This document shows positions 12,747 to 25,845 of a stretch of 64,000 nucleotides of DNA, one piece after another. The notes beneath the pieces are model-generated. The model was given only the letters and a program-made list of their open reading frames with translations. It was not told the DNA's origin and did no database searches. Origin of the DNA: Marthasterias glacialis (Eukaryota; Echinodermata; Asteroidea; Forcipulatida; Asteriidae); NCBI GenBank assembly GCA_911728455.2, contig OU452229.1:1431001-1495000 (forward strand), read 5' to 3'. The translations under genes were made by a program, and so were the position numbers. The stretch's first letter is position 1; each line of letters opens with the position of its first letter.

Positions 12747-13518
12747 GCAATTGACATATTTCACGGGAATGGTCTATTGTGTGTAATATTTTGTTGTGTA
12801 ACGGGTATTCATTTTATTGTGTCATCCTTTCGTCCAAAACGCGGGTCAGTCGTCTCTAATTTGTCTCCTTCTAACGCAAAGTATCGTTACGTTTGAAATC
12901 AGTTTGGAGTTCGTGTTTGTGAATTTTAATTTAGCATACGCGACGATGATTTCAAAATGGATTGAAAATGATTGACGTAAGTTACAAGCTAACGATGTTT
13001 AGGCATGGAGGTCTATAGGCACTTTGTGATATTTTCCCCCTTGTTCAATTTTTGTGCCTTTCTCTTTTCCCCCCAGAATTTAATGGTGTTTTTATTAACC
13101 ATTTATTCATGTTTATTTGAATAAAATATAACGATCGACATTTTCTCTGAAGTTGAAGTTTGAAACTCGAAAATAATATTTTACACTTTTTTTGTGCAAA
13201 CTTGCAGTGTCTATTGGGAAAGGAAAACAGTTGTTCATCAAATGAGAGAATTTTCAATCTCTACCTCGGGGAATATTCAGTTACACTGACATTTACTTTT
13301 GGAGAATCCATACGTTTTAAATATAATGCATTATTGCCCTGAAGATTTAAACTTTCCATCTCCACGGTGTATTTTGTCTAAATAATGTACTTTCATCTCT
13401 GGTGGATTTCGGACACCACGACAAGCTTCAATGAGATCGTGTATGAATACGATAAGTGAAGCCTGGTCCCAGCTGACAGCTTGGAGAGTCATACATATAC
13501 GATCTAATTTTGTGTATT

Positions 13519-13677
13519 TTATTTGCGTAACATGAGTTTTCCCCGGACTTTGGGCTGACATCTCTCCGAGGCGAAGACAGAAGTGTTTATGTCGATGTTG
13601 CTTAGGTCCCCCGTGGTCAGATTTACATCAGTGCTGGGGTACTTTTCTCCTGTACGCGTGATGACCCGACCAGGGAC
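13519..13677 (-). CDS. Candidate terminal coding exon, unknown product
   Basis: On the minus strand a pyrimidine-rich tract ending in CACCCGGGCAG makes a good 3' splice site. It is followed by 52 open codons (starting VPGRVITRTGEKYPSTDV) and a TAA. The stop is immediately overlapped by AATAAA, a canonical polyadenylation signal. Base composition is more balanced than in the flanks, and the peptide is low in repeats, as expected of real coding sequence. I do not recognise the protein, and no upstream exon was identified on this strand. The alternative is a chance open frame. Confidence 0.3.
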   Translation of the reverse strand, partial: VPGRVITRTGEKYPSTDVNLTTGDLSNIDINTSVFASERCQPKVRGKLMLRK

Positions 13678-14402
13678 CTGCCCGGGTGAATAGAAAAAAA
13701 CACCGTCCCTTGGAGAAGAGAAGCGACCCGCCTTATTACAGGGCCTCTCCAAACTTACTCCAAAATGACAGTAAACACTCAAGCGAATTACACGAGTACT
13801 TTTGGCTTATTACTGTAGCAGCGGCCGCCGCATCCCGGACCAATGTATCTAATACCAGGTGCTGTTGACATGCCTGAATGACAATGGCTGTACGTAATAG
13901 GCCGTGTCCCCGTTCTAACGAAATAGCTGATGACATTACATCGTCCAGACTTCAATGAGGGAGACGTCTCTCTGACTCCGGTCGGATTTTCCTAACGCGA
14001 GTGATAACCCGGCTTCAAACTTCGAAGGGAGACGCCAACGATACTGCTGGGAGAAAGAATTTGAGTCTTTTTTTCACGGAGAAAGAATTTGAGTCTTTTT
14101 TTTCAACGCGACGGACTTGACTTTGAAGGTGAGCGTAAAGCGTTTTATAGTGCCAGCAACTCCCCTGTTGGCTTCGCATGTAAAACTTATTACGATATAT
14201 GCTAAAATGTGTCTTAATAGAGTGGACCAATCCAACAGGCGGCAACTAGACTGGGAATGGCGACTGAGTTTTTATTGAATTAAGAAAATCTTTATTGATT
14301 AAGACCTGGTTATTCATGTTTATACTCCAACGGATAAGAGTTATATGGTATATTATGCTCAATTTAGCCTACAGTTGTCACATACTAACGACCAGTCTGT
14401 TT
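13678..14402. other. Intergenic, no gene recognised
   Basis: This contains a short local duplication (GAGAAAGAATTTGAGTCTTT twice, about 14050-14100) and no supported exon. If the minus-strand exon at 13519-13677 is real, this would be its upstream intron. Confidence 0.45.
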
Positions 14403-15530
14403 TCAACGCAAATGGTGGAGATACAGTCTAGTAAGGTTTGCAGTAACACCATGAGTAGGATTTGAAGCTTTGCGTGGTGGGGATACAATCTTGTGAGGTT
14501 TGCGGTAACACCATGAGTAGGATTTGAAGCTTTGCATGGTGGAGATACAGTCTAGTAAGGTTTGCGGTAACACCATGAGTAGGATTTGAAGCTTTGCATG
14601 GTGGAGATACAATCTAGTAAGGTTTGCAATAACACCATGTACATGAGTAGGATTAGAAACTTTGCATGGTGGGGATACAATCTAGTGAGGTTTACAGTAA
14701 CACCATGTACACGAGTTGTACTAGAAACTTTGTATGGTGGAGATACAATCTAGTAAGGTTTGCAGTAACACCATGTACCCGAGTTGGATTAGAAACTTTG
14801 CATGGTGGAGATACAATCTAGTAAGGTTTGCGGTAACACCATGAGTAGGATTTGAAGCTTTGCATGGTGGGGATACAATCTAGTGAGGTTTGCATGCAGT
14901 AACACCATGTACACGAATTGGATTAGAAACTTTGCATGGTGGGGATACAATCTAGTGAGGTTTGCAGTAACACCATGTACATGAGTAGGATTTGAAGCTT
15001 TGCATGGTGGAGATACAATCTAGTGAGGTTTGCAGTAACACCATGTACATGAGTAGGATTTGAAACTTTGCATGGTGGGGATACAATCTAGTGAGGTTTG
15101 CAGTAACACCATGTACACGAGTTGGATTAGAAACTTTGTATGGTGGAGATACAATCTAAGGTTTGCAGTAACACCATGTACACGAATTGGATTAGAAACT
15201 TTGTATGGTGGAGATACAATCTAGTAAGGTTTGCAGTAACATGTACATGAGTAGGATTTGAAGGTTTACAGTAACACCATGTACATGAGTAGGATTTGAA
15301 GGTTTGCAGTAACACCATGTACATGAGTAGGATTTGAAACTTTGCATGGTGGAGATACAATCTAGTAAGGTTTGCAACAACACCATGTACATGAGTAGGA
15401 TTTGAAACTTTGCATGGTGGAGATACAATCTAGTAAGGTTTGCGGTAACACCATGTACATGAGTAGGATTTGAAACTTTGCATGATGGAGATACAATCTA
15501 GCAAGGTATACGGTAACACCATTTACATGA
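14403..15530. repeat. 62-68 bp minisatellite, about 17 copies
   Basis: Units contain GGTTTGCAGTAACACCATG, then GAGTAGGATTTGAA, then TTTGCATGGTGGAGATACAA. They come in 62-bp units and in 67-68 bp units with an extra TGTACA. Near 15240-15310 there are shortened units. Units are interleaved rather than sorted by type, which suggests conversion or block duplication. Single pieces of this unit occur near 59830 and 60055, so the array probably grew out of a dispersed repeat. It is not coding. Confidence 0.9.
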
Positions 15531-16187
15531 AAAAATGTCTTTCTAAAAAATGTGCTGGTTCTAAAAATAAAAGCGGCGGTGAACAAATCTTTACAAATGT
15601 CAGGGATTTGTGAATGTTCTTCATACGCGCTTATTTGGAATTGGCAAAACGAAGTATGTGAGGAGTGTTAGGTTCATTTCCTGCTTTCACGCACAGCTTT
15701 TATCTTTTTTCTTTTAATACCTTAACCAATCATGTATTTTGCCTTGAAATGTGCGTGATGTGTAATTACCACGTGTTTTGTTATACGGCAGAGCAACTCG
15801 GGATTATGCCAGTTATTCTGGTTCTAACCCTTCGTTTTTTGGTCACAGTACTTTTTCCCAGCCTGCGCAATTACTGAAGCACTTATGGAACGTGCTGTTC
15901 CAATAAAAACAACTGTGTGTATCCGCATTTACCCAAGTTTAAAGTAAAGTGTGTTTTTGAAAAAAGACATACGAGACATCAGTGGTCTCTGAAGGTTTTA
16001 CTGTTTTTGTTCAAGTCCTACAGTTTTCAACAAACAAATATATATCTTCCATCAACCAACCTCTGAAATAACAGGAAGGTTTAGGTGGAAATGTTTATGT
16101 TTAGCCAGGGGGTTGTATGTTTGTGCTAGTTTCGATCTAAAATTTCGAACAAAAAAAAAGAGAACATTCCTTCAAAAGTAGCGGCGT
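15531..16187. other. Intergenic, nothing recognised
   Basis: No gene; only short frames. Confidence 0.5.
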
Positions 16188-16363
16188 ACACTGCAAAACC
16201 TGAGGTGTTAAATTGATTCTGTTGGTATCGCTATAATGTGACGACACCGCCACGGTTTTAATTTGAGCAACGATGTAGCGTTGGTAATAATTAACACCAT
16301 GTCGGTGTTGTTATATTATATGTACCGAAAAGAATCAATTTAAGTCTTCAGTTTTTGCACTGT
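16188..16363. mobile_element. MITE, CACTGCAAAA family, copy 1
   Basis: About 175 bp, almost fully foldback. The left end reads CACTGCAAAACCTGAGGTG and the right end is GTTTTTGCACTGT. The element is flanked by TA on both sides, consistent with TA target duplication as in Tc1/mariner-type MITEs. A second copy at 24626-24794 shares ends and interior (GACAACACCRMCATGGTGTT). Confidence 0.75.
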
Positions 16364-19300
16364 AGCCACGGGGGCCGGAAGCACATGCCTCCTACAATTT
16401 TCCAGTATCAAGTTTTCCCCCTCGTGCCCCCCATGAAAAACAAATCCAGGTAAATGTAATTGCTTATAAAAACATTGCCCTGCCCCCTCCCTCCGCCGAG
16501 AAAAAGCAATTCCCCTCCCCTGTGCCCCCTCCCCGAGTAAAAAAAAAACAAAAACATGGCCATTCTCAAAAGGTAGTGTTTCGGAGATAAATGCTTCTGA
16601 GTGTAGTGGATCATGATGTAAGATTTTATTGAATGGGCTTTCGGATTAATAATCTTACACTTGTGTTTTCAATTGCGCAATCATACTTGTAAGTGATCAC
16701 TTTCCCATTGATCCAATGTTTCAGCTGGATTAAGTTCTGTCGGTCATCTACAGTTTTCGAAAGTCAGTTATAGTTAGATTGCACTGTAGATGTGTTCTTC
16801 CAGAGAATATCATTTTGTGAAAAAGAAAGTTTGACTGAGTGTTTTCAGACAAATATTTAGCCCTTCCTTAAAACATTTGAGGTAGCACGGGCCGTAATTG
16901 TGTATATATATTTTTTGAGACAAACATCACCAGCTTTACTCATCATGAGGAATCCATGATTGAAAAACCAACATCGATTTTGATCTTGAATTCCTGTGCT
17001 TTAGGGCCTCTGTAAAACTAATTGCCGGCAGTCGAAGCGCTCGGTATTGAGATCACGTTGATTTTTCACGAAGGTTGCAAATGAGTTGTATTTTTTTGTA
17101 ATATCAAAACATTACATGCTTGGAAATGTTTTGAAAACAGACATTACTCGTTGCCAACTATACTTGTAAACTGTGCGATATTACTCGTATTTTTTGTACA
17201 GAGTAAATTTAATCTTCCAAAAGCCAATTATGTATTTATATACCTCACGGAAGTTGCCACCACGTAATCTAAAATAAAATAATAATATTAACAAATACAT
17301 CGAAACACCTCGTATATCATCATGAAAACTACTATAATGATGGTGACAAAAAGTAGCTAGAGGGTAGATTGTACGGTACCTATATATGTTTGTATTATTA
17401 ATCGAGTTTTATCCATGACTTTTCATTATTCAAGCCATTCGTGTCCCATACATAACTATACCGTCATTGACAGTCAGAGAGCACCTGACGTCACTATTAT
17501 TTCAGTATTTTGTCTCTCATTTATTAATAGCCGAAACCCATGCAGTGTTTATTTTATGAAGCACACTTGGCCATGCAGCTATTTGACTGTAGTTTTAAAT
17601 TTAACATGGCATTTTGCGTCGATATCAAACGCTGTGATATCCCTTCAAAGCCACCGTAGTAATCTCTGAATATACCTTAAATTTTACTTAAATTGATACT
17701 TTCAACACAAAGCCTTAATTATATTGACACCTTTGATGAATGTATCAATTAACATCATATTAACCAGCTATGGGTAATGTCACACAAATATTACCATTAC
17801 ATAAATTGCTTGTCTTTCTGTAATATCATGCAGTCACAGCGGTCAATGGAATCCTTATGGGCTTTTGACAGTAAAGTCCCAACGACCGCCTGAATGTATT
17901 ACTGTCATGACGTTTTTTTCACCGGCTTGGGAGACGGTTACGGACTGTCGTGACTCTTGACTATGCCCCCTAGGTACATTCTGTCAAGGGAAAGTACCAG
18001 CACACCGTTGCTTTGTTTTTAATTCCATGCTCTAGATTACCACAACTGTAATTTTCACCAAATCATTTGAAAACAACAAGCTGTATATGTTTTGTTCAAA
18101 AAAAAAAAAAAAAAAAAAAAAAAACGAAAAAAAATCAATTGAAAACAACAACAAGCTGTTTATGTTTTGTTCTTAAAAAAAAACAAAAACAAAAACGAAA
18201 AAAACAAACAAACAAACAACGGTGATTTATTTTGTTGGGGTCTTCAAAATAATGTTATTTTCTGACAGCATTTCGGATGGAAGTGTTTTTTTGGACGATT
18301 GGTGCTTGTAATATTCGCTGCCTATAAACTGGAGACCGAAGACATGAAGAGCAAAAGGTCTCCACAGGGGAATTCTAAAGATGGATGTTCCATAAGGAAT
18401 TTTGTGTATACAAAGTCCATGGGAGGATGTTCAGCACAATGACAACGAACAAAAGAACTCCCAACAGGGGAGCAAAAATGATTAGTGAGCTTTACAATTG
18501 AAAGTCATTAGAAAATATATATCAATGTAATTATTACCATGCTTTGATCTGGAGAGTCAGTCCAGACTACCACGCAGTTAATTTACGCCATTGCAACTAG
18601 CTAAAGCCTATGCTGTGACCATCCATTGAGGCCAAACAAAAATGTAATTTTGACGGAAGAATGGAATAATGCACGCAGTATGCCGGTTTCATCAACATAC
18701 ATCACCTAGGGCTAGATACCAAATTGCCTTCAATGAGGGCGTTATCATGCCCCGGTTTTCTAGAACTGCCATTAAAAAAACAAAAAACCGAATGCTCAAA
18801 AAAAATGCACTTGCCTCCGTGTAAATAGACTTGTGCATTATGCATCAAAACTGTGTCCAACTCTATCTGTGGTATTTCTCAATGGACACAAAAAAGCTGT
18901 ATTTCAATTGGAGACAACTCTGGCTTTAAAAAGTACGTCGAAGTGATTGCTCAACCTGGCTAGATCGAGACGGCATTTTCAGGTCCCAAACGAAGGTTTT
19001 TGTTCCCCGCGGCTGAATCGAAGCGATCGCTTGCCAGGCCAACACCTGTAAAAGGTATGTCACTCGCACAAAACCTTCTGCCGACAACCGTTTGGAACAT
19101 TTTCTTCTTTTATGGTTCTCTGTGACTGTCTGACCTGAGCAAAAAAAAACCGCGAATTTCTCATGAGAACCTAAGGGCGAAAGAAACAAATCGTCTGATA
19201 CGATAATCAGCTTCACACGGATAACCCCGTTGTCTCTTGAGGTGGTTTGCCTTCGCGTGCGAAGGCAGAAAAAACGTGCGAGAAAAAAAAGGGCCCGATT

Positions 19301-19570
19301 GGATTTGCACCTGGATGAAAAGCAAGACTGTCGACTTGTAATTGGTAATTATATTCCTGTCCCGTCAAAGATGTCACGATCTGACATTCTGCTAATCAGT
19401 CCCGTAATTATACCGTGCAGATTCGCGGATGGTTAATATTAGCATGTTCAATGTGTAGTTTTGGGCGGGGGGATTTAAGATGTGATAAATTACATGTGAT
19501 TGTTTTAGGGAAGAAGACTTAACCTCTTTGAATATTTAATTTCCTCATCAATACATTAAACAACAACAAC
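16364..19570. other. Intergenic with simple repeats
   Basis: No supported gene. It holds A-rich tracts at about 18099-18125 and 18170-18215, the first a run of more than 20 A. Open frames at 17415-17669 and 18926-19216 have no recognisable domain. Confidence 0.5.
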
Positions 19571-19735
19571 AAAATCTCCCGGGTCAGAATTGACCCTGAT
19601 TTACCCGGGGAGCCTGACCATTTCCTTGGTCAGGCTGACCCGGTAATTGGTTGACAGCCTCGGGATTCTGCGTCAGTTTGACACAGCTTCGGGTCTGTTC
19701 GACACATCCGGGTCAATCAAATGAGTCGGATGTGC
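19571..19735. repeat. Copy of the GGGTCA/TGACCC repeat family
   Basis: The segment contains GGGTCAGAATTGACCCTG, GTCAGGCTGACCCGG and GCGTCAGTTTGACACA. These blocks appear in the same style in the tandem array at 27538-28211. Much of it is self-complementary over short distances. It is probably a diverged single copy of the same MITE family. Confidence 0.55.
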
Positions 19736-19849
19736 GTATCAATGTTTCAGACGCAGCAGTTTCCCAGGACAATATACTTTGTGCACATGACGGCAATTGA
19801 GTAGGGCGCCCTCGGCTATAGAGATCAAAAGAAGGTGCTCATTGGCTCA

Positions 19850-19935
19850 TTTTCCATTGTTGCGTCATCGTTTTACCTCTAAGATGGCGGCGTGATGACG
19901 TCAATGCATAAGGTATATTTGGGGGTATCCTTTAG
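19850..19935. repeat. Terminal fragment of the CRE-like foldback family
   Basis: CCTCTAAGATGGCGGCGTGATGACGTCAATGCATAAGG-type sequence matches, in reverse complement, the left part of the element at 2957-3097. No matching second arm was found nearby, so I read it as a truncated copy. Confidence 0.5.
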
Positions 19936-21480
19936 CTTTCAATGAAAAGTTCACACAAAAAACTTGTGAACGGTTCATCAGATTCGGTGATTGCGTTTTA
20001 GAGTCAGGAATTCCGTGCACGTTTTTTAGTGCCTATTATTTTGTGTTGACGCAGTGCATTTTTCTAGCATTTTGGTTATATGCAATGCATTTTCTCGACA
20101 GAACTACTTCTCTGGGGATTTGTAAGGGTAAGAACTTCGTTATCAATCTCTGTTTGTTTTGTCGACAATCACCAATGCTGTACTTTTTTCTATAAACACA
20201 GATTTATTTAATTAGACCTACCGCCATCGTAAAAATTTTGCCCGTTAATAATACGCAAGAGGATAGCCTATAAGTTAATCCATGTTTGCTTTCAATTTGG
20301 TTATAAATTACTCATATTGATGGCTCGTCTTCGGGAACTGTCCCGGCGTGGAGGTATTTGGTTACAGAGGTAGTGGTCAAATATCACAGCGTCTAACGTT
20401 CATGTTGATAACTTGAAATCTTAAAGGGATACGCATCATTTTGGGTGTTTCTGTTTTGAGGAGTAAATTCACTCCCATCTTCGGTTTTCAATAAACAACC
20501 TGCTTAACCAATGTGGGGACATTTCAACAAAGTGGTCACTGCTGTAGTCATGACGACACAGCCCCTTTAAACACTGTGACTTGGCCCATTGTGGACACAC
20601 TGTAATGAAAATGACACTGGGTCTATTTCCCAGTTCGCTGTTCACACAATAGGATCACAGTAACTATATGATCATAGTGTGGATTCACAACGTGAAAACG
20701 CCATGACATTTTTCTAAGGGTTACTGTCTTTAAGATGAAAGTATTTCTCTGTTGGATTGGTTCTCTTTCTCTGGAGTTTCTGTATAATCCGTTACCTTCC
20801 AGATTGAAATTTGTAAGAGAAATATTCGATTTTATAATTCCTTGATCTACCACCAGAGGGGTTGTGCAATAAAGCTTTTGAGAAAAATATAGGCCTATTA
20901 TATTTATTTCAATTCTGATCTAGTTTTCAAGAAACATAATGCGTAAGAATAACCCATGGACAATCCGTTTAATGAATAATTCACTTGCTTGAAAAACAGC
21001 TCAGACACTTTCACATTTTCATTTCATAATGTATAATGCTTGACAAGTCAGAGTGTGTAAACGGTACATTAGAAGCGCCACTAATATCACTGCGCTCGTG
21101 CAAGCATTAGTCAATCTAATTGTTACGCTTTTACGATAATTTTTACGCTATAATGATTTGTTCAGCTGTTGATGTGGAATTTAGGCACATTATATTTGTA
21201 TGTATAATCCAAGGAGCGAGACAGATATAAACACGTAGCTTTTCCAGCGTAAATCATTTACATTACTATTATTATTGTTTTCGTACAACGTATTCCTCTT
21301 TAAGATAAATTGTGAATTTGTGTTTGTATGAATTGCTTTTATTTTTTGTTTATTGTGCCGGTATGTTTTTGTCAATGGCCATTTCAACACAAGCCTACCT
21401 CTGACTTCTGAAAATGCCCCTATATTGGTTTGCTTTTCTAATCCATTTCTTTTCCCCCTCAACCAGTTGTTAATTGTCTT
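19936..21480. other. Intergenic, no gene recognised
   Basis: AT-rich; only short frames without domain or splice support. Confidence 0.5.
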
Positions 21481-21830
21481 CGTTTCAAGCTCCGTCTCAA
21501 CATTGGTAAACTGACTGTAAATGCTTCCATCCTTTGCACAAATCAAGATATTTGTAATAAAACCAACGTGTGAAAATGTCAGCTCATTTTGTTGTTTCGT
21601 TTGCGAGAAAACGATAAAAATGCATACAGCATTTTTGTACGCATTCATATAGGCAGAGTTTTCGTCTCACTGAGACGAAAACTAATTTTGGATCTTTTTT
21701 ATGTATTATTTAAAAACGATAACACTTCAGGCAGAAATATTTCAGGGGACGTTTTCTACCATCATTATCTTGATACCATGTAAGGTATATGTAAATCTGT
21801 GAACAAATATGTTTTCTTCTTCCCAGTACT
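21481..21830 (+). mobile_element. Foldback element with 25-bp central palindrome, copy A
   Basis: This matches the reverse complement of 51506-51855 over about 330 bp. Shared blocks include AACATTGGTAAACTGA, AATGCTTCCATYCTTTGCAC and AACGATAACACTTCAGGCAG. Near its middle (about 21657-21681) is GTTTTCGTCTCA-C-TGAGACGAAAAC, an odd-length perfect palindrome with 12-bp arms. Its left terminus is recognisable and its right terminus is decayed. Confidence 0.75.
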
Positions 21831-24417
21831 TGTTGTTATATTTATTTGCTTTTTTATCATTTTCACCAATATGGAAATAAATGTCAAATCGAATAAATTC
21901 GAGAAAACAATGCAATCGAGGCCGATTAAAACTTAGTTATTGACAGATGAAATTAGGCTGGATCTTGCGTTTGACAAAGTTCCCGCCAATATTAAATGGG
22001 GAGTGAGGTTGGACTTTTTTTTTATTGAAGTGGACGAGCACTCGGTAAATACATGACGATGGCTTGCAGACGACTAAAATATCATCGCCTGATCTGGGGA
22101 TCGAAAATGCTCTTTCCTGCCTACGACATTTTGCCAGGGCTCTGACTATAGGGCCTCTCGCTGTTTTCAGAGTACCAGTAATAAATTATTGGAATTCATC
22201 GGTGGGAAATGTTCTATTTAAATTTATTTTTTAAATCTGGGATGATAATTTAATTTGACATGCAAAATTGACTCGGAAAATGGTCGACTTACAATGATAA
22301 TTCATTTTGAGCAAGACACGTAACTATAATTGCTTCAAAAAGGGGAAGAAGCAGCTCGCAACGGATTCATTTACCCCTCCCTGTTCTTAGCTGTGCAATG
22401 AAGAGACTTGCGTTTATAGCTCTCCATGTCTTGTTTCTGCACATTGGGGCAGCTTTCTATCCCTTCAAAAGGTGGCCAACACCTCTAGTGGCCTTTGGAC
22501 CATGTGATGGGCGAATTGCATTACCGAAAAAAAATCGCGCCAAAAGTTCAAACTGAAACTAAGAGGTTGACTTATCGTAACAATTTATCTCACCGAGACA
22601 ATTTACAGAAACTAGTGAGTCGACTTATAGCGTGATTTTCTCTTCTTATTTTCAGTGTGCCGTCTTGGCAAACATCTTAGAACTCCTGAAGCCTCGTGCA
22701 TACCTTATAAATGCATTGCCTGATTTTCGCTAAAAATGTTCCCCTTTCTTTCTGAACGAATTTTGACAAATGATGCTGTTTCAAAACGAAAAACATACAA
22801 ACTTTCGCAAATACCACGGACAATGTACTGTACAAAAGACACCTAACATGCACAACATTTTGTACATGGCTGATGGACGTGAGATAATGTTAGGATCCCG
22901 ACAATAATTCGTTTTTCATTTTTAATACCACTTACCATATGTGATTTTTCTTTCGTGCAATACCTTAAAATGAAACGAAAGCTAAACTTTCTCGAACCTA
23001 TAAAAATGGCTGTTTAAAATTAAATCAATATTTTAGGGACAAATCTGCCAAAATCGGCTTTTGTGTCTTCATCATTAAACAAAATTGAACCATTCCTCAC
23101 CTACATTATGATAATGGTGTCATATCATATTCGAAAAATGAAAATGCAAAGTGTGTAACAATTTCACTCGCTGAGTGATTGCACACAGCCGTTGGCTGTA
23201 GTAACATACATAGCGATTTATTAAAATTGGCAACTTGTCTGTTTAATGTGGCAGTTCTGTATTCCTCACGGACGAACAGTCTGTATTAATTTACTAATTT
23301 AGTACAGCCACCTGTCCAAATGTGTCATTTTTTCCCTGGGTGATTTTTTGAAAGTAATTAAGTGCGATTTCTGGTGAACCCCCGCCCCCTCCCACACTGT
23401 CAACATAAATACTGATGCACAATATTCAAATAGAAATTTATGCAAATTAAGGGCTATTAATTTCTTAGTTTTGTGATCTTCCCAGAAAAAAAATGCAATC
23501 CTTTCTTTATATGGAATAATTGAGATTGTTTTAAAGAATGCGGTAGAACATTTTTTTTTTCCCGGAAGATTTTCGGGTGAGGCAAAACAGATTAACCCCC
23601 GTAGCCTGTTGTAAATGCATTGGTTGAGCTGGTTGTGAAAATGTAAAGCTTTGTCTTTACTTTGGCTCCAGGTGAACTTAACCCTAAAGGAAAATCACAC
23701 GCCCCTTTTCTGCGACTTTTTCACAACTTAAGAACTAAAAGAATACGGTATAAAGGGAGATAAAAAAATCTAATCAATGAATCAATACTCGATATCGAAA
23801 TTGCAGTTAAATTAAGTTGTCTCGGCATTTTGGGAGTTTCGTTCAGAGGCATCTTTTCTTCGAGGTCTTCTTGAAACTGGTGCAATTGATATATAACTTA
23901 ATTTGATGAACTCAAACTGTAGGGCAATTTGTGAAAAAACGGGGCCTGACTGACACAATTATTGAACTGCTTTGTATCGAGAGATGCCAAGCTGAACTTC
24001 CACCTATTCTTTTATGTTACACTTTGTTATGTTACGTTTTTCTTTTCTTTTTTTCTTTTTTTTTTACAAAGACATTCTCTGTAGCCTTCATGGTATTTCA
24101 TGACAGGCCGTAATTGTGTCTAGTCTTTTTTATAAGAATTTTGCGCTGTATCTTCGACATAACACCAAGTACTCAAACAACAATAGCTGAATAAATTTAC
24201 AGCTGTGCTTTGCCTTCATACTATGTATACGCTTTTTGCCCGGCAACCTTTGACCTCGAGTGGTTTAAAACTTTGATATACTTCAGCTGAGTTGGTTTAG
24301 CATAATTTGCGTATTTTACATGCAAATGTAATTTAAAGGCGACCAAGTTGGGCTTATCGTTGTGCAACTAATTTTGTTAAAGTGGTAAGATTTTGGTTGC
24401 TTGTGACCATTGGGGAA
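21831..24417. other. Intergenic, no gene recognised
   Basis: AT-rich sequence without supported exons. No clear repeat structure was recognised by eye. Confidence 0.5.
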
Positions 24418-24600
24418 TCCGAATGGTAAAGTGGAATGTTTCCCTGCTTTTCACCTTTGTTGGGCCCCGGTTCGAATCCCCTTCGGATCAGAGCATGAGG
24501 ATTTGATATTCATTTCCCTATATGCCTACTGATAACGTAGGTTTTGCTTGTTTGGGGTGTCATTCCTAAATCTAAAAATGAACTTTTAAACATCGCCTTC
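24418..24600 (+). mobile_element. tRNA-derived SINE, family B, diverged copy
   Basis: A B-box-like GGTTCGAATCC lies at 24469-24479 after a degenerate tRNA-like head. The following body contains TCTAAAAATGAACTTTTAAACATC, resembling the ATCTAAAACTGACATT body of the 25846 copy. It is truncated at the 3' end relative to that copy. Confidence 0.6.
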
Positions 24601-24625
24601 TTCTCGCTGTTATATGTAGGCCTAT

Positions 24626-24794
24626 GGACTGCAAAACTGGGGTGTTAAATTGATTCTCTCGGTATATGTGACAACACTGACATGGTGTTAGTTATCCTCA
24701 TTGCTTTATCGTTGGTAAAATCAACACCATGTTGGTGTTGTCATATATATATCTACCAAGAGAATCAAATTAACACCCCAGTTTTTGCAGTGTG
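24626..24794. mobile_element. MITE, CACTGCAAAA family, copy 2
   Basis: About 165 bp of foldback sequence. The left arm reads ACTGCAAAACTGGGGTGTTA and the right arm ends CCCCAGTTTTTGCAGTGTG. The arms extend inward for about 70 bp with few mismatches (GATTCTC...GGTATAT...GACAACAC), better preserved than in copy 1. Confidence 0.78.
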
Positions 24795-25845
24795 GGTCTT
24801 CAGTGCTTTAGTCGTTGTCGATGGTTTAATTAATAACAATAAAATAAAATGAAGTTATGATGAGAGACCTGGGTGTCTGAGACCAAAACTTTGCAAAAAG
24901 GAAATCAAGACCAAAAACTTAGGGATTAGGGATTAGGACCGAGATTGTGCAAAAATGTAGACGCAAAACGAGTCTGAGGACATAAAATACAACCGGTCAC
25001 ACAAGGCTTACTGTGTTCAATTACGACTTGATTTGTAGCCTAAAAAACAGCTCAGAAAAATGACAACACAGCGGTGTCTCGTGGCCAATGCTGCAAATCC
25101 AAGATCAGAAGTCAACGTTTGTACTCACTTTTAGTGCGGGGTATGACTTATCGACTGAGTTAGAAATTAATCGTGGCTAACACTTTGAGTGGTTCGTGTT
25201 TGATTAATTTACGGCCATTACGCCGCAAGACACAATTACTTGAACGGCCAGGCGCTGTCGATATCACAGCGTGCATGCAAAAGAAGAGGACAGCGCTGCG
25301 TTTAGGGCCGAGGGAATTCGTCACATTACATGAGATTTTACTGTAGCACTACATGACTCGACGGCCTTTTATAAAAAGCCAAGACTTAAGTTGACTGCAT
25401 GTTTTGAAAATAAACTCCAGCCTTTCTTTGTTATGTGCCTTGAAGCATTGCTTAACAAATCACTCTTAGTTTATATACACGCTGGAAGCAATATTTTGCA
25501 TCGAATAACTCTCCCGCGATAACCAGTGTCAAATTGAATATAAATTTAACTAATGATGACAACTTTTAACCAGTGGTTTACGCATTGCTTTGTATGAATA
25601 GGTTCGACTTCTGTTCTGCGTGTCTACATACTGTTGCGACCCTTCAAAATATGTCCGCGGGGTAGAGCGTATGATAGTTCAAATTTAATTGCGTACGACG
25701 TGAGGTTGAGGAGAGGGTTAGAAGTCTTCCTTTATACTTGGAATTTTTTATTGCATGTCTAAACTTTATGGCCTGAGCAAGTTTCCTATGATCGTTGACT
25801 GTGACAGAACGGTTTAAATGACCCGCTCTTTCCCCCCGATGTTTC
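24795..25845. other. Intergenic, no gene recognised
   Basis: No exon, RNA gene or strong repeat seen. Confidence 0.5.

Noticed and set aside
14403-15530. CRISPR-like array of regularly spaced repeats
   Set aside because: The units are contiguous tandem copies without unique spacers, in an intron-bearing genome.
21190-21648. 152-codon minus-strand frame
   Set aside because: Half of it lies in the foldback element at 21481-21830 and it has no recognisable domain.
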